Shown one piece after another: positions 6,886-13,848 of a stretch of DNA of 14,447 bases. The notes beneath the pieces are model-generated. The model was given only the letters and a program-made list of their open reading frames with translations, was not told the DNA's origin and searched no databases. The stretch is from Candidatus Bathyarchaeota archaeon. Its GTDB lineage: Archaea > Thermoproteota > Bathyarchaeia > Bathyarchaeales > Bathycorpusculaceae. A program made the position numbers and the translations under genes. The stretch is taken from contig PIYA01000010.1 of the NCBI GenBank assembly GCA_003601785.1, positions 1 to 14,447 on the forward strand, written 5' to 3'. Within the stretch, counting starts at the first letter, position 1. Every line of letters starts with the position of its first letter.

Positions 6886-7524
6886 ATGATAAATAACGAT
6901 ACAGCCAATCGATTGACATTAAAGGGAACCACAACAATCGGAGTGGTGTGCAAAGACGGAGTGATACTAGCCTCCGACACCCGTGTAACCATGGGGTTTT
7001 ATGTAGCTCACAAACACGGAAAGAAAATCTACAAGATAGATGAGCACTTAGCCATGACCATCGCTGGAAACGTTGCCGACGCCCAAAGAGCGGTGGACAT
7101 ACTGACAGCAAACGCGCAACTTTACAGACTTGAAGTGGGCAGACCATTACCCGTGAATTCTGCGGCAAGACTCATAGCAAACCTTCTGTTCTCCGCTAGA
7201 TACGCACCGCTTGTGACGCAAGTTTTGATAGGCGGCGTGGATGACACAGGTCCTCATGTGTTCTCTTTGGATCCTTTCGGAAGTCTAACCGAGGAAAAGT
7301 GTGTTGCCACCGGTTCTGGTTCACCGATTGCCTATGGGGTTTTGGAGGATAAATACCGGGAAGACTTGCCTGTTAAGGATGTTTTACCGGTGATTGTTAG
7401 AGCTGTTGATTCTGCTATGAAGAGGGATGCGGCTAGTGGAGACAGTTTTAACGTTGCAGTGATAGATGGGAGTGGTTATCGGGAGTTAACAGATGAGGAG
7501 AAGAAACAACTTTTAGCGGGTTAA
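6886..7524 (+). CDS. psmB: Proteasome beta subunit (catalytic)
   Basis: This is the active subunit of the archaeal 20S proteasome, an N-terminal-threonine protease forming the two inner rings. The 212-aa protein has a short propeptide (residues 1-14, ending LKG) cleaved to expose Thr15 in GTTTIGVVCKDGVILASD. Counting from that threonine, the catalytic residues fall at the expected Thr1, Asp17 (ASDTR) and Lys33 (GKKIYKID). The conserved ATGSGSPIAYGVLEDKY and SGDSFNVAVID segments near the C-terminus include the usual SGD motif. The start at ATG 6886 has GGAG 8 bases upstream. It is followed after 15 bp by the aCPSF1 gene, a pairing I recall in other archaea, so both are likely on one transcript. 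No alpha subunit gene is in this window. Confidence 0.96.
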   Translation: MINNDTANRLTLKGTTTIGVVCKDGVILASDTRVTMGFYVAHKHGKKIYKIDEHLAMTIAGNVADAQRAVDILTANAQLYRLEVGRPLPVNSAARLIANLLFSARYAPLVTQVLIGGVDDTGPHVFSLDPFGSLTEEKCVATGSGSPIAYGVLEDKYREDLPVKDVLPVIVRAVDSAMKRDAASGDSFNVAVIDGSGYRELTDEEKKQLLAG

Positions 7525-7539
7525 AGGAAGTTAAAGGTC

Positions 7540-9456
7540 TTGGCAAGGTCTGGAGCGGACAAGATAGAGATAAGTCAATACATTTTAGAGCATGTTCCGA
7601 AAGAAGCCGAGGTTACAAGAATAGAATATGAAGGTCCAATGCTTGCTGTTTATGCGAAAAAACCGGAAATCCTAGTTGAACAGAGCAGCGTGATCGCGGA
7701 CATCGTGGGTATAATAAGGAAAAGGATAGTGGTGCGTTCAGATCCTTCGGTTAGGCTTCCGGAGAAGGATGCTGAGAGGATAGTGCAGGAGATAATTACA
7801 CCTGAGGCTGAGATAACAGATATAAGCTTTGACCCGAGTCTCGGTGAGATAATAATTGAGGCAAAGAAACCAGGGCTTGTCATCGGGAAGAACGGGGTTG
7901 TTTTACAGGAGATTATAAGGCAGACTAAGTGGCGTCCTCGTGTGTTGAGGAGTCCTCCTCTACGTTCAAAGATTGTAACCCACATGCGTCATTATCTTCA
8001 CTCAGAGAGCAAGGAAAGGGAGATGATACTCCGCACGGTTGGCGAGAGAATTTTCAGACCTAGAACCTACGAGGTTGGGGATATTCGCATCACAGCGCTT
8101 GGGGGTGCGCAACAGGTTGGAAGGTCAGCCTTTCTGGTTCAAACGAGGGAGAGCAGCGTGTTGTTGGATTGTGGCATCAATCCTGGATCTTCCAAACCTT
8201 TTGAGGGTTTTCCGAGGCTTGACTCTCCAGGGTTTGAAATTGAATCTTTGGACGCTGTTATAATCAGTCATGCTCATCTTGATCACTGTGGCATGGTTCC
8301 TTTCCTTTACAAGTATGGGTATGACGGCCCAGTTTATTGTTCAGCTCCGACGTCGAGTTTGATGACTTTGCTTCAGCTTGATTATTTGGATGTTGCGAGC
8401 AAGCAGGGCATAATACCGCCTTACGATCAGAAGGATGTTCGGGAATGCGTTTTGCACACGATTCCTCTGCGTTACGGTGTTGTAACGGATATAACTCCTG
8501 ATATGCGCTTAACTTTGCACAACGCCGGTCACATTCTCGGTTCTTCCATTATACACTTGCATATAGGAGACGGCTTACACAACATTGTGTATACTGGTGA
8601 TTATAAGTATGCGAGAACCATGCTTTTGGAGGCTGCGGTTGCGGAGTTTCCAAGGGTTGAAACTCTGATAACCGAGAGCACTTATGGTGGACCAAACGAT
8701 ATTATGCCGTCAAGGATTGAGGCTGAAGAGCGTTTAGCCAGCGTTATAAATGAAACTTTGGAGCGTAAGGGTAAGGTTTTGATTCCTGTTCCAGCCGTTG
8801 GTAGAGCTCAGGAGATAATGCTTGTTATAGATGGTTACATGCGGCGTGGAATGATTAGGGAAGCGCCGGTGTTTATTGAGGGGATGATTTCTGAGGCAAC
8901 CGCTATTCACACGGCTTATCCGGAATACTTGGGCAGGGATGTTCGCAACAGTATACTTCATGAAGGAATTAATCCTTTCCAGTCGGACTATTTCACGGTT
9001 GTGGAGCATCCTAGTGTTAGACAAGAGATAATCGACGGTGAACCTTGTATTATATTGGCTACCTCTGGTATGCTTGAAGGCGGGCCTGTGATAGAGTATT
9101 TTAAGGGTTTGTCAGAAGATGCGAAGAACACTATAGTTTTTGTGAGTTATCAGATTGAGGGCACGCTTGGGAGACGGATTCAGAAGGGTTTAACAGAGGT
9201 TCCGATGATAAATAGTGAGGGAAGGATGGAGGTTGTTAAGGTTAAGCTTCAAGTGGAGTCGGTTGAGGGTTTCTCTGGGCATTCGGATAGACGGCAGATA
9301 ATCAATTATGTTACTCGTTTAAAACCGAGGCCTGAAAGGGTTATAGTTTGTCACGGTGAGAAGGCGAAGAGCCTGAGTATAGCGAATCTTATCCAGAGGA
9401 AGTGTAGGATTCAAACGCTTGTGCCGGCGATAATGGAGACTGTTAAGCTGCTGTAG
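7540..9456 (+). CDS. fttA: aCPSF1/FttA, KH-domain beta-CASP ribonuclease and transcription termination factor
   Basis: The archaeal homolog of eukaryotic CPSF73 cleaves nascent RNA at U-rich sites and terminates transcription. At 638 aa it is of family length. An N-terminal KH-like region (1-145) includes the GxxG loop PGLVIGKNG (111-119). The metallo-beta-lactamase core has HAHLDH (244-249), GHILGSS (330-336) and TGDYKY (352-357). The beta-CASP part has ESTYGG (379-384), VPAVGRAQE, ATSGMLEGG, GHSDRR (580-585) and CHGE (604-607). All expected metal ligands are present, so it should be active. The start is TTG 7540; AAGGT lies too close and GGAAG about 10 bases upstream, so initiation may be weak or coupled to psmB. 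Its last 14 bp overlap the convergent sepF stop. Confidence 0.95.
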   Translation: MARSGADKIEISQYILEHVPKEAEVTRIEYEGPMLAVYAKKPEILVEQSSVIADIVGIIRKRIVVRSDPSVRLPEKDAERIVQEIITPEAEITDISFDPSLGEIIIEAKKPGLVIGKNGVVLQEIIRQTKWRPRVLRSPPLRSKIVTHMRHYLHSESKEREMILRTVGERIFRPRTYEVGDIRITALGGAQQVGRSAFLVQTRESSVLLDCGINPGSSKPFEGFPRLDSPGFEIESLDAVIISHAHLDHCGMVPFLYKYGYDGPVYCSAPTSSLMTLLQLDYLDVASKQGIIPPYDQKDVRECVLHTIPLRYGVVTDITPDMRLTLHNAGHILGSSIIHLHIGDGLHNIVYTGDYKYARTMLLEAAVAEFPRVETLITESTYGGPNDIMPSRIEAEERLASVINETLERKGKVLIPVPAVGRAQEIMLVIDGYMRRGMIREAPVFIEGMISEATAIHTAYPEYLGRDVRNSILHEGINPFQSDYFTVVEHPSVRQEIIDGEPCIILATSGMLEGGPVIEYFKGLSEDAKNTIVFVSYQIEGTLGRRIQKGLTEVPMINSEGRMEVVKVKLQVESVEGFSGHSDRRQIINYVTRLKPRPERVIVCHGEKAKSLSIANLIQRKCRIQTLVPAIMETVKLL

Positions 9457-9802
9457 TTATAGGCTTGCTGGGTAAAGGTTTTTTCTCACGCCAGATTCTC
9501 ACGTGAGATGGACAAATTACAACTCTTTCTTCGCCTAGCCTTGCAATGTCTCCGCCGACCGATTCTGTGAACTCGCAGAGTTCGTTTACGGCTCTTTTGA
9601 CGTCTTCGATGCTCTTACTTGCGAGAGGAGTTATTCTTAGGATTAAAATGTTTCCAGAACCTACCTCGCTCTTCACGGTGTCTAAATCGGATAAGTCGCG
9701 GAGAGGCATGGCTTTCAAGTATGTCTTGCCTGAAGTCTTAACCATGGTTTTTTCTTTTTCTTTCTTCTTGGCTTTGCGGAATATTCTTCCTAAACCTGAC
9801 AA
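9443..9802 (-). CDS. sepF: Archaeal cell division protein SepF
   Basis: SepF anchors FtsZ filaments to the cytoplasmic membrane at the division site. I choose TTG 9802 as the start (119 aa), because GAGAGGAG lies 4 bases upstream. The frame can be opened to GTG 9820, but that would place the ribosome binding site inside the gene. From TTG, the N-terminus MSGLGRIFRKAKKKEKEK has the short amphipathic, basic membrane-targeting character of SepF. A linker follows, then the SepF core: YLKAMPLRDLSDLDTVKSE, GNILILRITPLA, KRAVNELCEFTESVGGDIA and RVVICPSHVRIW. The gene runs against fttA and overlaps its 3' end. No ftsZ is in the window. Its presence implies FtsZ-based division. Confidence 0.9.
   Translation of the reverse strand: MSGLGRIFRKAKKKEKEKTMVKTSGKTYLKAMPLRDLSDLDTVKSEVGSGNILILRITPLASKSIEDVKRAVNELCEFTESVGGDIARLGEERVVICPSHVRIWREKKPLPSKPITTAA
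9479..9484 (+). terminator. Possible U-rich terminator of the psmB-fttA transcript
   Basis: A run of six T residues begins 22 bases after the fttA stop, inside the C-terminal codons of the opposing sepF. Archaeal termination, including FttA-dependent termination, uses U-rich 3' ends, so this is the first suitable site. There is no hairpin. A single short T run is weak evidence. Confidence 0.3.
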
Positions 9803-9806
9803 GTTT

Positions 9807-9814
9807 CTCCTCTC
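9807..9814 (-). promoter_or_regulatory. Ribosome binding site deciding the sepF start
   Basis: Minus-strand GAGAGGAG is separated by 4 bases from TTG 9802. It is the best ribosome binding site near this gene and argues against the upstream GTG at 9820, which precedes it by only a few bases. Confidence 0.65.
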
Positions 9815-10012
9815 TAACACTTTATTACTTTTTTAAGGTTTAAGCGTTTCTTAAATTCACCTAAACTTAGCAGTAATAGTTATAGTTTTTATGAATTTGT
9901 AATCAGTGAAAAGAGGATTTTCAACAGAATCCCGCTGAATTTTACGTTAAGTAGGTTGTTATTTTCTCTTCTGTGTATTTGATTTTATGAGGGAAAAACG
10001 GCGTAAAATAGC

Positions 10013-10516
10013 CTACCCCCCTACGTTTTTTATCAGGTTCCATATTTTGTCTCCGACGAAGTGGATGTTCTTGATGATCACGCCGTGTTTAGCGGTTTTT
10101 GCGTCTTCCACATTTTGTGTTGCTTCGCCTACGGCGAGTGGTTTGTTATATTTTTCATCCACTATGAAGACTATGTCGCCCTTGCTGAAGTTTCCTTTGT
10201 AGCCGACTATTCCGGGTGCCATGACGTCTGCGCCGTTGCAAACGTGTGGGATTGCGCCCATGTCAACTATGGCTTTTGGTGCTAGGTCGAAGACTTCTTT
10301 GAAGATTAGGGTTGGAAAAACTTCTTCTTTTCTTTTGAACATCAATGGTTTTCCGTTTATGAGGAATATTTCACCGAAGTCTGTTTCAATCAGTTCCATG
10401 TTGATTTTGGACTTGAAAATTTGTTCTAAATTAACATTTAGCTTCTCTGAAGCTTTCTTCAGGATTGTTTTCGCCCTTTTTGTTTTTATGAAATGTCTCT
10501 TGTATTCCTTCGGCAT
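10013..10516 (-). CDS. PUA-domain RNA-binding protein, MCT-1-like
   Basis: The 167-residue protein has a basic N-terminal pre-PUA domain (about 1-78: KRHFIKTKRAKTILKKASEK, ELIETDFGEIFLINGKPLMF) and a C-terminal PUA domain (about 80-157: KAIVDMGAIPHVCNGADVMA, GIVGYKGNFSKGDIVFIVDE, KPLAVGEATQN). This is the layout of the archaeal relatives of human MCT-1 (MCTS1) and the N-terminus of eIF2D, which act on tRNA and the 40S subunit in initiation and recycling. A tRNA-modifying role is less likely, as no catalytic domain is attached. The start at ATG 10516 has GGGG about 8 bases upstream. The gene ends at the codon pair GGG GGG and TAG. It is divergent from the Sm/eL37 pair, consistent with a translation-linked neighbourhood. 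Confidence 0.82.
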   Translation of the reverse strand: MPKEYKRHFIKTKRAKTILKKASEKLNVNLEQIFKSKINMELIETDFGEIFLINGKPLMFKRKEEVFPTLIFKEVFDLAPKAIVDMGAIPHVCNGADVMAPGIVGYKGNFSKGDIVFIVDEKYNKPLAVGEATQNVEDAKTAKHGVIIKNIHFVGDKIWNLIKNVGG

Positions 10517-10540
10517 GATATTTTCCCCAGATAGGTTTAA

Positions 10541-10566
10541 ATTGTATAAGTTTAAGTATTAAAAGA
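10541..10566. promoter_or_regulatory. Divergent promoter between PUA and Sm genes
   Basis: The 81-bp gap (10517-10597) carries overlapping TATA-like elements. On the plus strand AGTATTAAAAG near 10555-10565 is about 35 bases from ATG 10598. On the minus strand ACTTATACA near 10542-10550 lies about 30 bases from ATG 10516. Both transcripts would have short leaders containing their ribosome binding sites. Confidence 0.45.
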
Positions 10567-10597
10567 CATACAAGTGTAGTTTCGAGGTAGGCTTAAA

Positions 10598-10828
10598 ATG
10601 AGTGAGATGACAACGGAGATTCTTGAACAGAACCTGGGAAAAATCGTACTTGTCAGGCTGAAAGGTGGAAAAAGCTTACGTGGAAGATTAAAGGGATTCG
10701 ACCAGCATTTAAACCTTGTTTTAGACGAAACAGAGGACACAACGAACACTGAAGATGTGAAGAAGTTAGGTTTGATAATCGTCCGCGGAGACAACGTTGT
10801 GCTTATATCGCCACCACCGCCAAGGTGA
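10598..10828 (+). CDS. Sm-like archaeal protein (SmAP/LSm)
   Basis: The 76-residue protein is a single Sm fold. The Sm1 motif spans about residues 14-44 ([32 protein letters not shown]), and the Sm2 motif ([16 protein letters not shown]) spans about 57-72. The RNA-binding residues of Sm1 (DQHLN) and Sm2 (RGDN) are present. Archaeal Sm proteins form heptameric rings that bind U-rich RNA and take part in RNA processing and stability. The start at ATG 10598 has GAGGT about 10 bases upstream. The TGA stop overlaps a GTG that can open the eL37 frame (GTGA), so the two genes are translationally linked. This Sm-L37e arrangement is widely conserved in archaea. Confidence 0.94.
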   Translation: MSEMTTEILEQNLGKIVLVRLKGGKSLRGRLKGFDQHLNLVLDETEDTTNTEDVKKLGLIIVRGDNVVLISPPPPR

Positions 10829-10833
10829 AAATT

Positions 10834-11022
10834 TTGGGTAAAGGAACACCATCCTTCGGCAAACGCGCTGGAAAAACCCTTCACATAAAATGTAGGAGAT
10901 GTGGAAGAAGAGCCTACAACGTAGCAAAAAAACGTTGCGCCGCCTGCGGGTATGGAGAAACAAAGAAGATTAGAAGGTATTCATGGCAGACAAGGAACGT
11001 TCGTAGAGAAAGGCTACATTAA
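10834..11022 (+). CDS. rpl37e: 50S ribosomal protein L37e (eL37)
   Basis: This is a small zinc-binding protein of the large ribosomal subunit. I start it at TTG 10834 (62 aa), which gives [15 protein letters not shown], matching the usual MTKGTPSxGK start, with GGTG 6 bases upstream. The frame also opens at GTG 10825, which would add three residues and overlap the Sm gene stop by 4 bases. The zinc ribbon is [20 protein letters not shown] (Cys 20, 23, 35, 38 from TTG). A basic tail ([19 protein letters not shown]) binds rRNA. The ribosome binding site GGTG sits on the stop region of the Sm gene, so translation is likely coupled. The stop is 4 bp from the convergent stop of the 203-aa gene. Confidence 0.94.
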   Translation: MGKGTPSFGKRAGKTLHIKCRRCGRRAYNVAKKRCAACGYGETKKIRRYSWQTRNVRRERLH

Positions 11023-11026
11023 ACAG

Positions 11027-11638
11027 CTACTGAGAATACTCGTAGTAACCTTTATCGATTTTAACGAAAATTAACGGGCCTCTGCTTTGGGATAACTCTC
11101 TAGCTTTTCTTAAGGTGCTGTTAACGACGTTTAAGACGAGTTCTTCATCGTTGGAGTATTTTTCCTTGCTTCCACCGAGCTCCATTTTTAGAAGGTTCTC
11201 CGCCAGAATGGATGTACCGCAGATTTCTCCGTTTTTAATGAGTGTTGAAGCCACTATCTCTTGCATCTCGTGGCGGTTTCTAAGCTTCCTCCAGAGAGGC
11301 TGCGCTTTGTTAAGAACCTTTGTAACCTTGTTCCATCTTCTCGCCTCTTGGTTTCCTATGAGAAGCTTCACCCGTTCATTCCACTTCTTAAGCCACATTC
11401 CAGTCCACACTTCCAGAAACTCCTCCATCTCCTTCGGGTTTTCCTTGTAAAATTCCTCTATTTTGTCCGCTAACTCGTATTCGTTTTCTTCTCTGCCTAT
11501 CAGCTGCCAGTGGACTTTAAGGTAATTTGTCAAGTCCTTGCATGCTATCTGAAGAACCTTCCGGTCTGAGCCGAACACATCCAGCAGTGGATTTTTCTCC
11601 TTCAGCTTTTCTGACAACAGTATCTCTATGAAGTTCAT
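11027..11638 (-). CDS. Uncharacterised 203-aa alpha-helical protein
   Basis: I do not recognise this family. The protein is highly charged, mostly helical and soluble, with no signal peptide, membrane segment or metal motif. The first 90 residues are acidic (DKIEEFYKENPKEMEEFLEV). The middle is basic and Trp-rich (KKWNERVKLLIGNQEARRWN, then PLWRKLRNRHEM), suggesting nucleic acid or ribosome contact, though this is inference. The C-terminal third ends in PLIFVKIDKGYYEYSQ. Its two cysteines are isolated. The start is ATG 11638 with only a weak GGA upstream. TATA-like CTTAATTAAAG near 11686-11696 is a possible promoter, so it is likely transcribed separately from the HAD gene. It lies between translation and RNA genes. 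Confidence 0.75.
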   Translation of the reverse strand: MNFIEILLSEKLKEKNPLLDVFGSDRKVLQIACKDLTNYLKVHWQLIGREENEYELADKIEEFYKENPKEMEEFLEVWTGMWLKKWNERVKLLIGNQEARRWNKVTKVLNKAQPLWRKLRNRHEMQEIVASTLIKNGEICGTSILAENLLKMELGGSKEKYSNDEELVLNVVNSTLRKARELSQSRGPLIFVKIDKGYYEYSQ

Positions 11639-11774
11639 TTGTTATTCCAGCTTGAAGCCTTCTCCATTCTGAACTAAGGCATCAACCTTTAATTAAGCTT
11701 TATTCATAGTTGCTTCTATATCTTTTTTAAGTAATTTTCAGCTATATTATTCCACTAGAAATATTTTCAGACGT
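11639..11774. other. AT-rich intergenic region
   Basis: This 136-bp gap between two minus-strand genes contains CTTAATTAAAG near 11686-11696, the likely promoter of the 203-aa gene. A minus-strand T-poor stretch follows the HAD stop. I see no RNA gene, convincing small ORF or strong hairpin. Confidence 0.4.
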
Positions 11775-12425
11775 TTACTGTTCAAGGATTTTCAGCAGCT
11801 GACCAATGTTTTCAATGACAAAATCAGGATTTTCCCTCTCCAATTCTTCTCTGCTAAAAATTCCAGACAAAACCGCAACTGTTTTCGCTCCAGCTTCTCT
11901 CCCAGCTCTAATATCGGCGACAGAGTCTCCAACAACAATGCATTCATTAATTTTAACGCCTAAAGTCTCTGCACACTTTTTAAAGGCTTCAGGGGAAGGC
12001 TTAGGATGATGGGTGTTCAACGCTGTTACAACCGACTGGAAGTATTTTGCTATGCCGAATTTCTCCAACTCTCTGATTATCGTTCCTTTCGAAACATGAC
12101 GCATCGTGATTAAGGCTAACTTTGCTCTCTTTGAGAGAATACTCAATGTTTCTGCGGTTTGAGGCATGAGTTTCCCTTTTCTCACCGTTGTCTCATAATA
12201 CGTCTTAAGATAAGCTTCCAGAAACCTCTGCACATTTGCTTTTCCGACCAAGTCGTCTATTGGAAGATTCTGTTCTAATCTTCTCGGAATCTCCGTTGCC
12301 TTTTCGACATCGATGTTTTTCCGTCCTATCGCTGAAAGGGCTGCTTTAAACGCTTCAACATAAGCTTCTTTCGAATCGACAATTGTGCCGTCTAAATCTA
12401 GCAGTATCCCTTTAACTTTCAACAT
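11775..12425 (-). CDS. HAD-superfamily hydrolase, phosphoglycolate phosphatase-like
   Basis: I start this at ATG 12425 (216 aa) because GGAG lies 7 bases upstream. The frame could be opened to TTG 12443, but this would put the ribosome binding site inside the gene. Motif I is DLDGT, with the nucleophile Asp10 and general acid/base Asp12. A helical cap (about 18-85) follows, as in the beta-phosphoglucomutase/Gph subfamily. Motif II is Thr107 (LITMRH), motif III is Lys142 (HHPKPSPEAF) and motif IV is GDSVADIRAG (Asp167, Asp171). All catalytic residues are present, so it is a likely magnesium-dependent phosphatase. Candidates include phosphoglycolate phosphatase and a general sugar-phosphate phosphatase, and sequence alone does not decide. 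It is divergent from uS10. Confidence 0.87.
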   Translation of the reverse strand: MLKVKGILLDLDGTIVDSKEAYVEAFKAALSAIGRKNIDVEKATEIPRRLEQNLPIDDLVGKANVQRFLEAYLKTYYETTVRKGKLMPQTAETLSILSKRAKLALITMRHVSKGTIIRELEKFGIAKYFQSVVTALNTHHPKPSPEAFKKCAETLGVKINECIVVGDSVADIRAGREAGAKTVAVLSGIFSREELERENPDFVIENIGQLLKILEQ

Positions 12426-12465
12426 TGTTTTTCTCCGGTTCAACGCTGTTTTAAGCTGGATGCTT

Positions 12466-12474
12466 CATTTATAG
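12466..12474 (-). promoter_or_regulatory. TATA box of the HAD gene
   Basis: Minus-strand CTATAAATG, preceded by GG, is one of the best TATA boxes in the window. Transcription would start near 12445, leaving about 20 bases of leader with the GGAG ribosome binding site before ATG 12425. This supports the chosen start. Confidence 0.6.
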
Positions 12475-12565
12475 CCTCTTCTCTTTCGATAAGTTTTTAT
12501 TTACGCTTAATCGTCTAGGTAAGTGCTACAAAATATCTTAAGCGGTTGAGTTGAGATGACGGGTA

Positions 12566-12874
12566 ATGGTTAGGAAAGCGCGCATACGATTAACCAGCAC
12601 AGACTACAAGAAACTGGAAGAGGTCTGTGAAGAGTTGAAAGCGATAGCTCAAAAAACAGGGGTCAAAATGACCGGTCCAATCCCGCTGCCCACAAAAAGG
12701 CTTCGTGTTCCGGTTTTGAAGTCTCCTTGCGGTGAGGGAACAGCCACGTGGGACAGGTGGGAGATGCGCATTCATAAAAGGCTTATAGACATAGACGCTG
12801 AAGAACGTGTCATGCGGCGCATCATGCGGATTCCCGTTCCAGAAGAAGTGCACATAACAATAGAGCTTCTCTAA
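12566..12874 (+). CDS. rpsJ: 30S ribosomal protein S10 (uS10)
   Basis: The 102-residue length is the archaeal/eukaryotic uS10 size. Family features are [20 protein letters not shown] at the N-terminus, [31 protein letters not shown] in the middle (the loop that binds 16S rRNA in the subunit head), [12 protein letters not shown], and the C-terminal strand VHITIEL. The start at ATG 12566 follows GAGATGA and GGGT. TATA-like elements lie near 12492-12502 and 12530-12540. In many archaea this gene follows the EF-1 alpha gene. Here it stands alone on its strand, with a divergent HAD gene upstream and a convergent protease gene 18 bp downstream, so it has its own promoter. Confidence 0.96.
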   Translation: MVRKARIRLTSTDYKKLEEVCEELKAIAQKTGVKMTGPIPLPTKRLRVPVLKSPCGEGTATWDRWEMRIHKRLIDIDAEERVMRRIMRIPVPEEVHITIELL

Positions 12875-12892
12875 AATAACAAGTTTTCAATT

Positions 12893-13699
12893 CTAAAGGA
12901 TAAACCTATACGTAACTATCGTTAAAATCAAGCTCGCTGTAAAGGCTAACGCCCAGACTTTCTTGTCCCATAAGAAAATTTTAAACCCGTCAAGTATTCC
13001 AAACGGAATAAGATTAAAAAGGGCTATCCAAGCGTTAAAAGCCGCCCCAAGCATAAATATCTGAAAGTAAAAGGGAGAAACTGAAACTGAAAATGCAACT
13101 CCAAGGAAAATCATTGACAAAACAATGTTTGTTAACGGTCCAGCAACAGATATTTTTCCACTGCTCTCCCTATCCGTAAATCCCGCTACCACAACCGCGC
13201 CTGGAGAAATTATCTTAAAAAATGGTGTAATTATGGAGATGCCTGTTAAAATTGCGCCTGTGAGGGATATTCGGAATTCAGCCCAGAAGCCGTATTTTTG
13301 CGCAGTTATCTTGTGAGCCATTTCGTGTAGAAGGAAGGATGCTGTTATCATTACTGAAAACGAAACTAGAAAACCGATATCTGTTGAGAAAGCCAAAGAT
13401 AAACCAACACCTATAACAAGTAATGTTGCCGCTGTTAAGTGTTCAATCTCTTTCTTGCTAAAACGTATTCTTCTTTTCGGCTTGAGCGGTGCATACGTAA
13501 CCGCGTATTCGTATGGTTTTTGTTTCTGCTTCTGCTTTTGAACAGCCACTAGCCTCGTTTCCCTTTTTGGTGCGCGAGCCAAGTCCATCCTTGGGCAATC
13601 GTGATTTTCTGGGAGGCGATGCTCCGCACAGAAGTATCCCCCACAATACGGACATCTGAACGGCAAAGCGACTTCTTTACCGCATTTTTCGCACTTCAT
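12893..13699 (-). CDS. AN1 zinc finger fused to site-2-type (M50) metalloprotease
   Basis: The 268-residue protein joins two domains. Residues 1-40 form an AN1-type zinc finger, with ligands Cys3, Cys6, Cys16, Cys19, Cys24, His27, His33 and Cys35, spaced as in that family. A polar linker with alternating KQ (KQKQKQKQK, about 55-61) and a basic stretch follow. From about 88 the chain is a multi-helix membrane domain with the zinc protease motif HEMAH (125-129). The second metal-ligand motif is LFNLIPFGILDGFK, with Asp237 in LDG. It is a likely intramembrane protease with a cytoplasmic zinc finger that may recruit substrate. Substrates are unknown. The start is ATG 13699, and the gene is convergent with uS10 and divergent from mre11. 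Confidence 0.88.
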   Translation of the reverse strand: MKCEKCGKEVALPFRCPYCGGYFCAEHRLPENHDCPRMDLARAPKRETRLVAVQKQKQKQKPYEYAVTYAPLKPKRRIRFSKKEIEHLTAATLLVIGVGLSLAFSTDIGFLVSFSVMITASFLLHEMAHKITAQKYGFWAEFRISLTGAILTGISIITPFFKIISPGAVVVAGFTDRESSGKISVAGPLTNIVLSMIFLGVAFSVSVSPFYFQIFMLGAAFNAWIALFNLIPFGILDGFKIFLWDKKVWALAFTASLILTIVTYRFIL

Positions 13700-13735
13700 C
13701 TAGCACGCCTTTTCGATATTAATGATTCGCTTGCT

Positions 13736-13744
13736 GTTTATATG
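13736..13744 (-). promoter_or_regulatory. TATA box of the AN1-protease gene
   Basis: Minus-strand CATATAAAC lies about 40 bases from ATG 13699, giving a leader of roughly 15 bases. It sits in the 149-bp divergent region shared with mre11. The plus-strand counterpart is AAATACTTAAAAC near 13782-13794. Confidence 0.5.
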
Positions 13745-13848
13745 TTTCTCTAAAACGGTCACAAAGTATATGTGAAGTTCTAAATACTTAAAACTGCGAT
13801 GTTAAGCTAAATCAAACCGTCAATAAGTGAGGTGCGAGGGAAGGGAAT

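Noticed and set aside
9546..9836. Plus-strand ORF opposite sepF
   Set aside because: It is antisense to the conserved SepF core and has a hydrophobic low-complexity translation; it is a shadow.
9821..10012. Possible small RNA gene in the gap between sepF and the PUA gene
   Set aside because: I looked for tRNA arms and C/D-box motifs on both strands and found none convincing; the region holds the AT-rich sepF promoter and nothing else I can support.
13530..13546. KQ codon repeat in the protease linker as a mobile or phase-variable repeat
   Set aside because: It is only a few imperfect CAG/AAA-type codons, in frame, and typical of a flexible protein linker.
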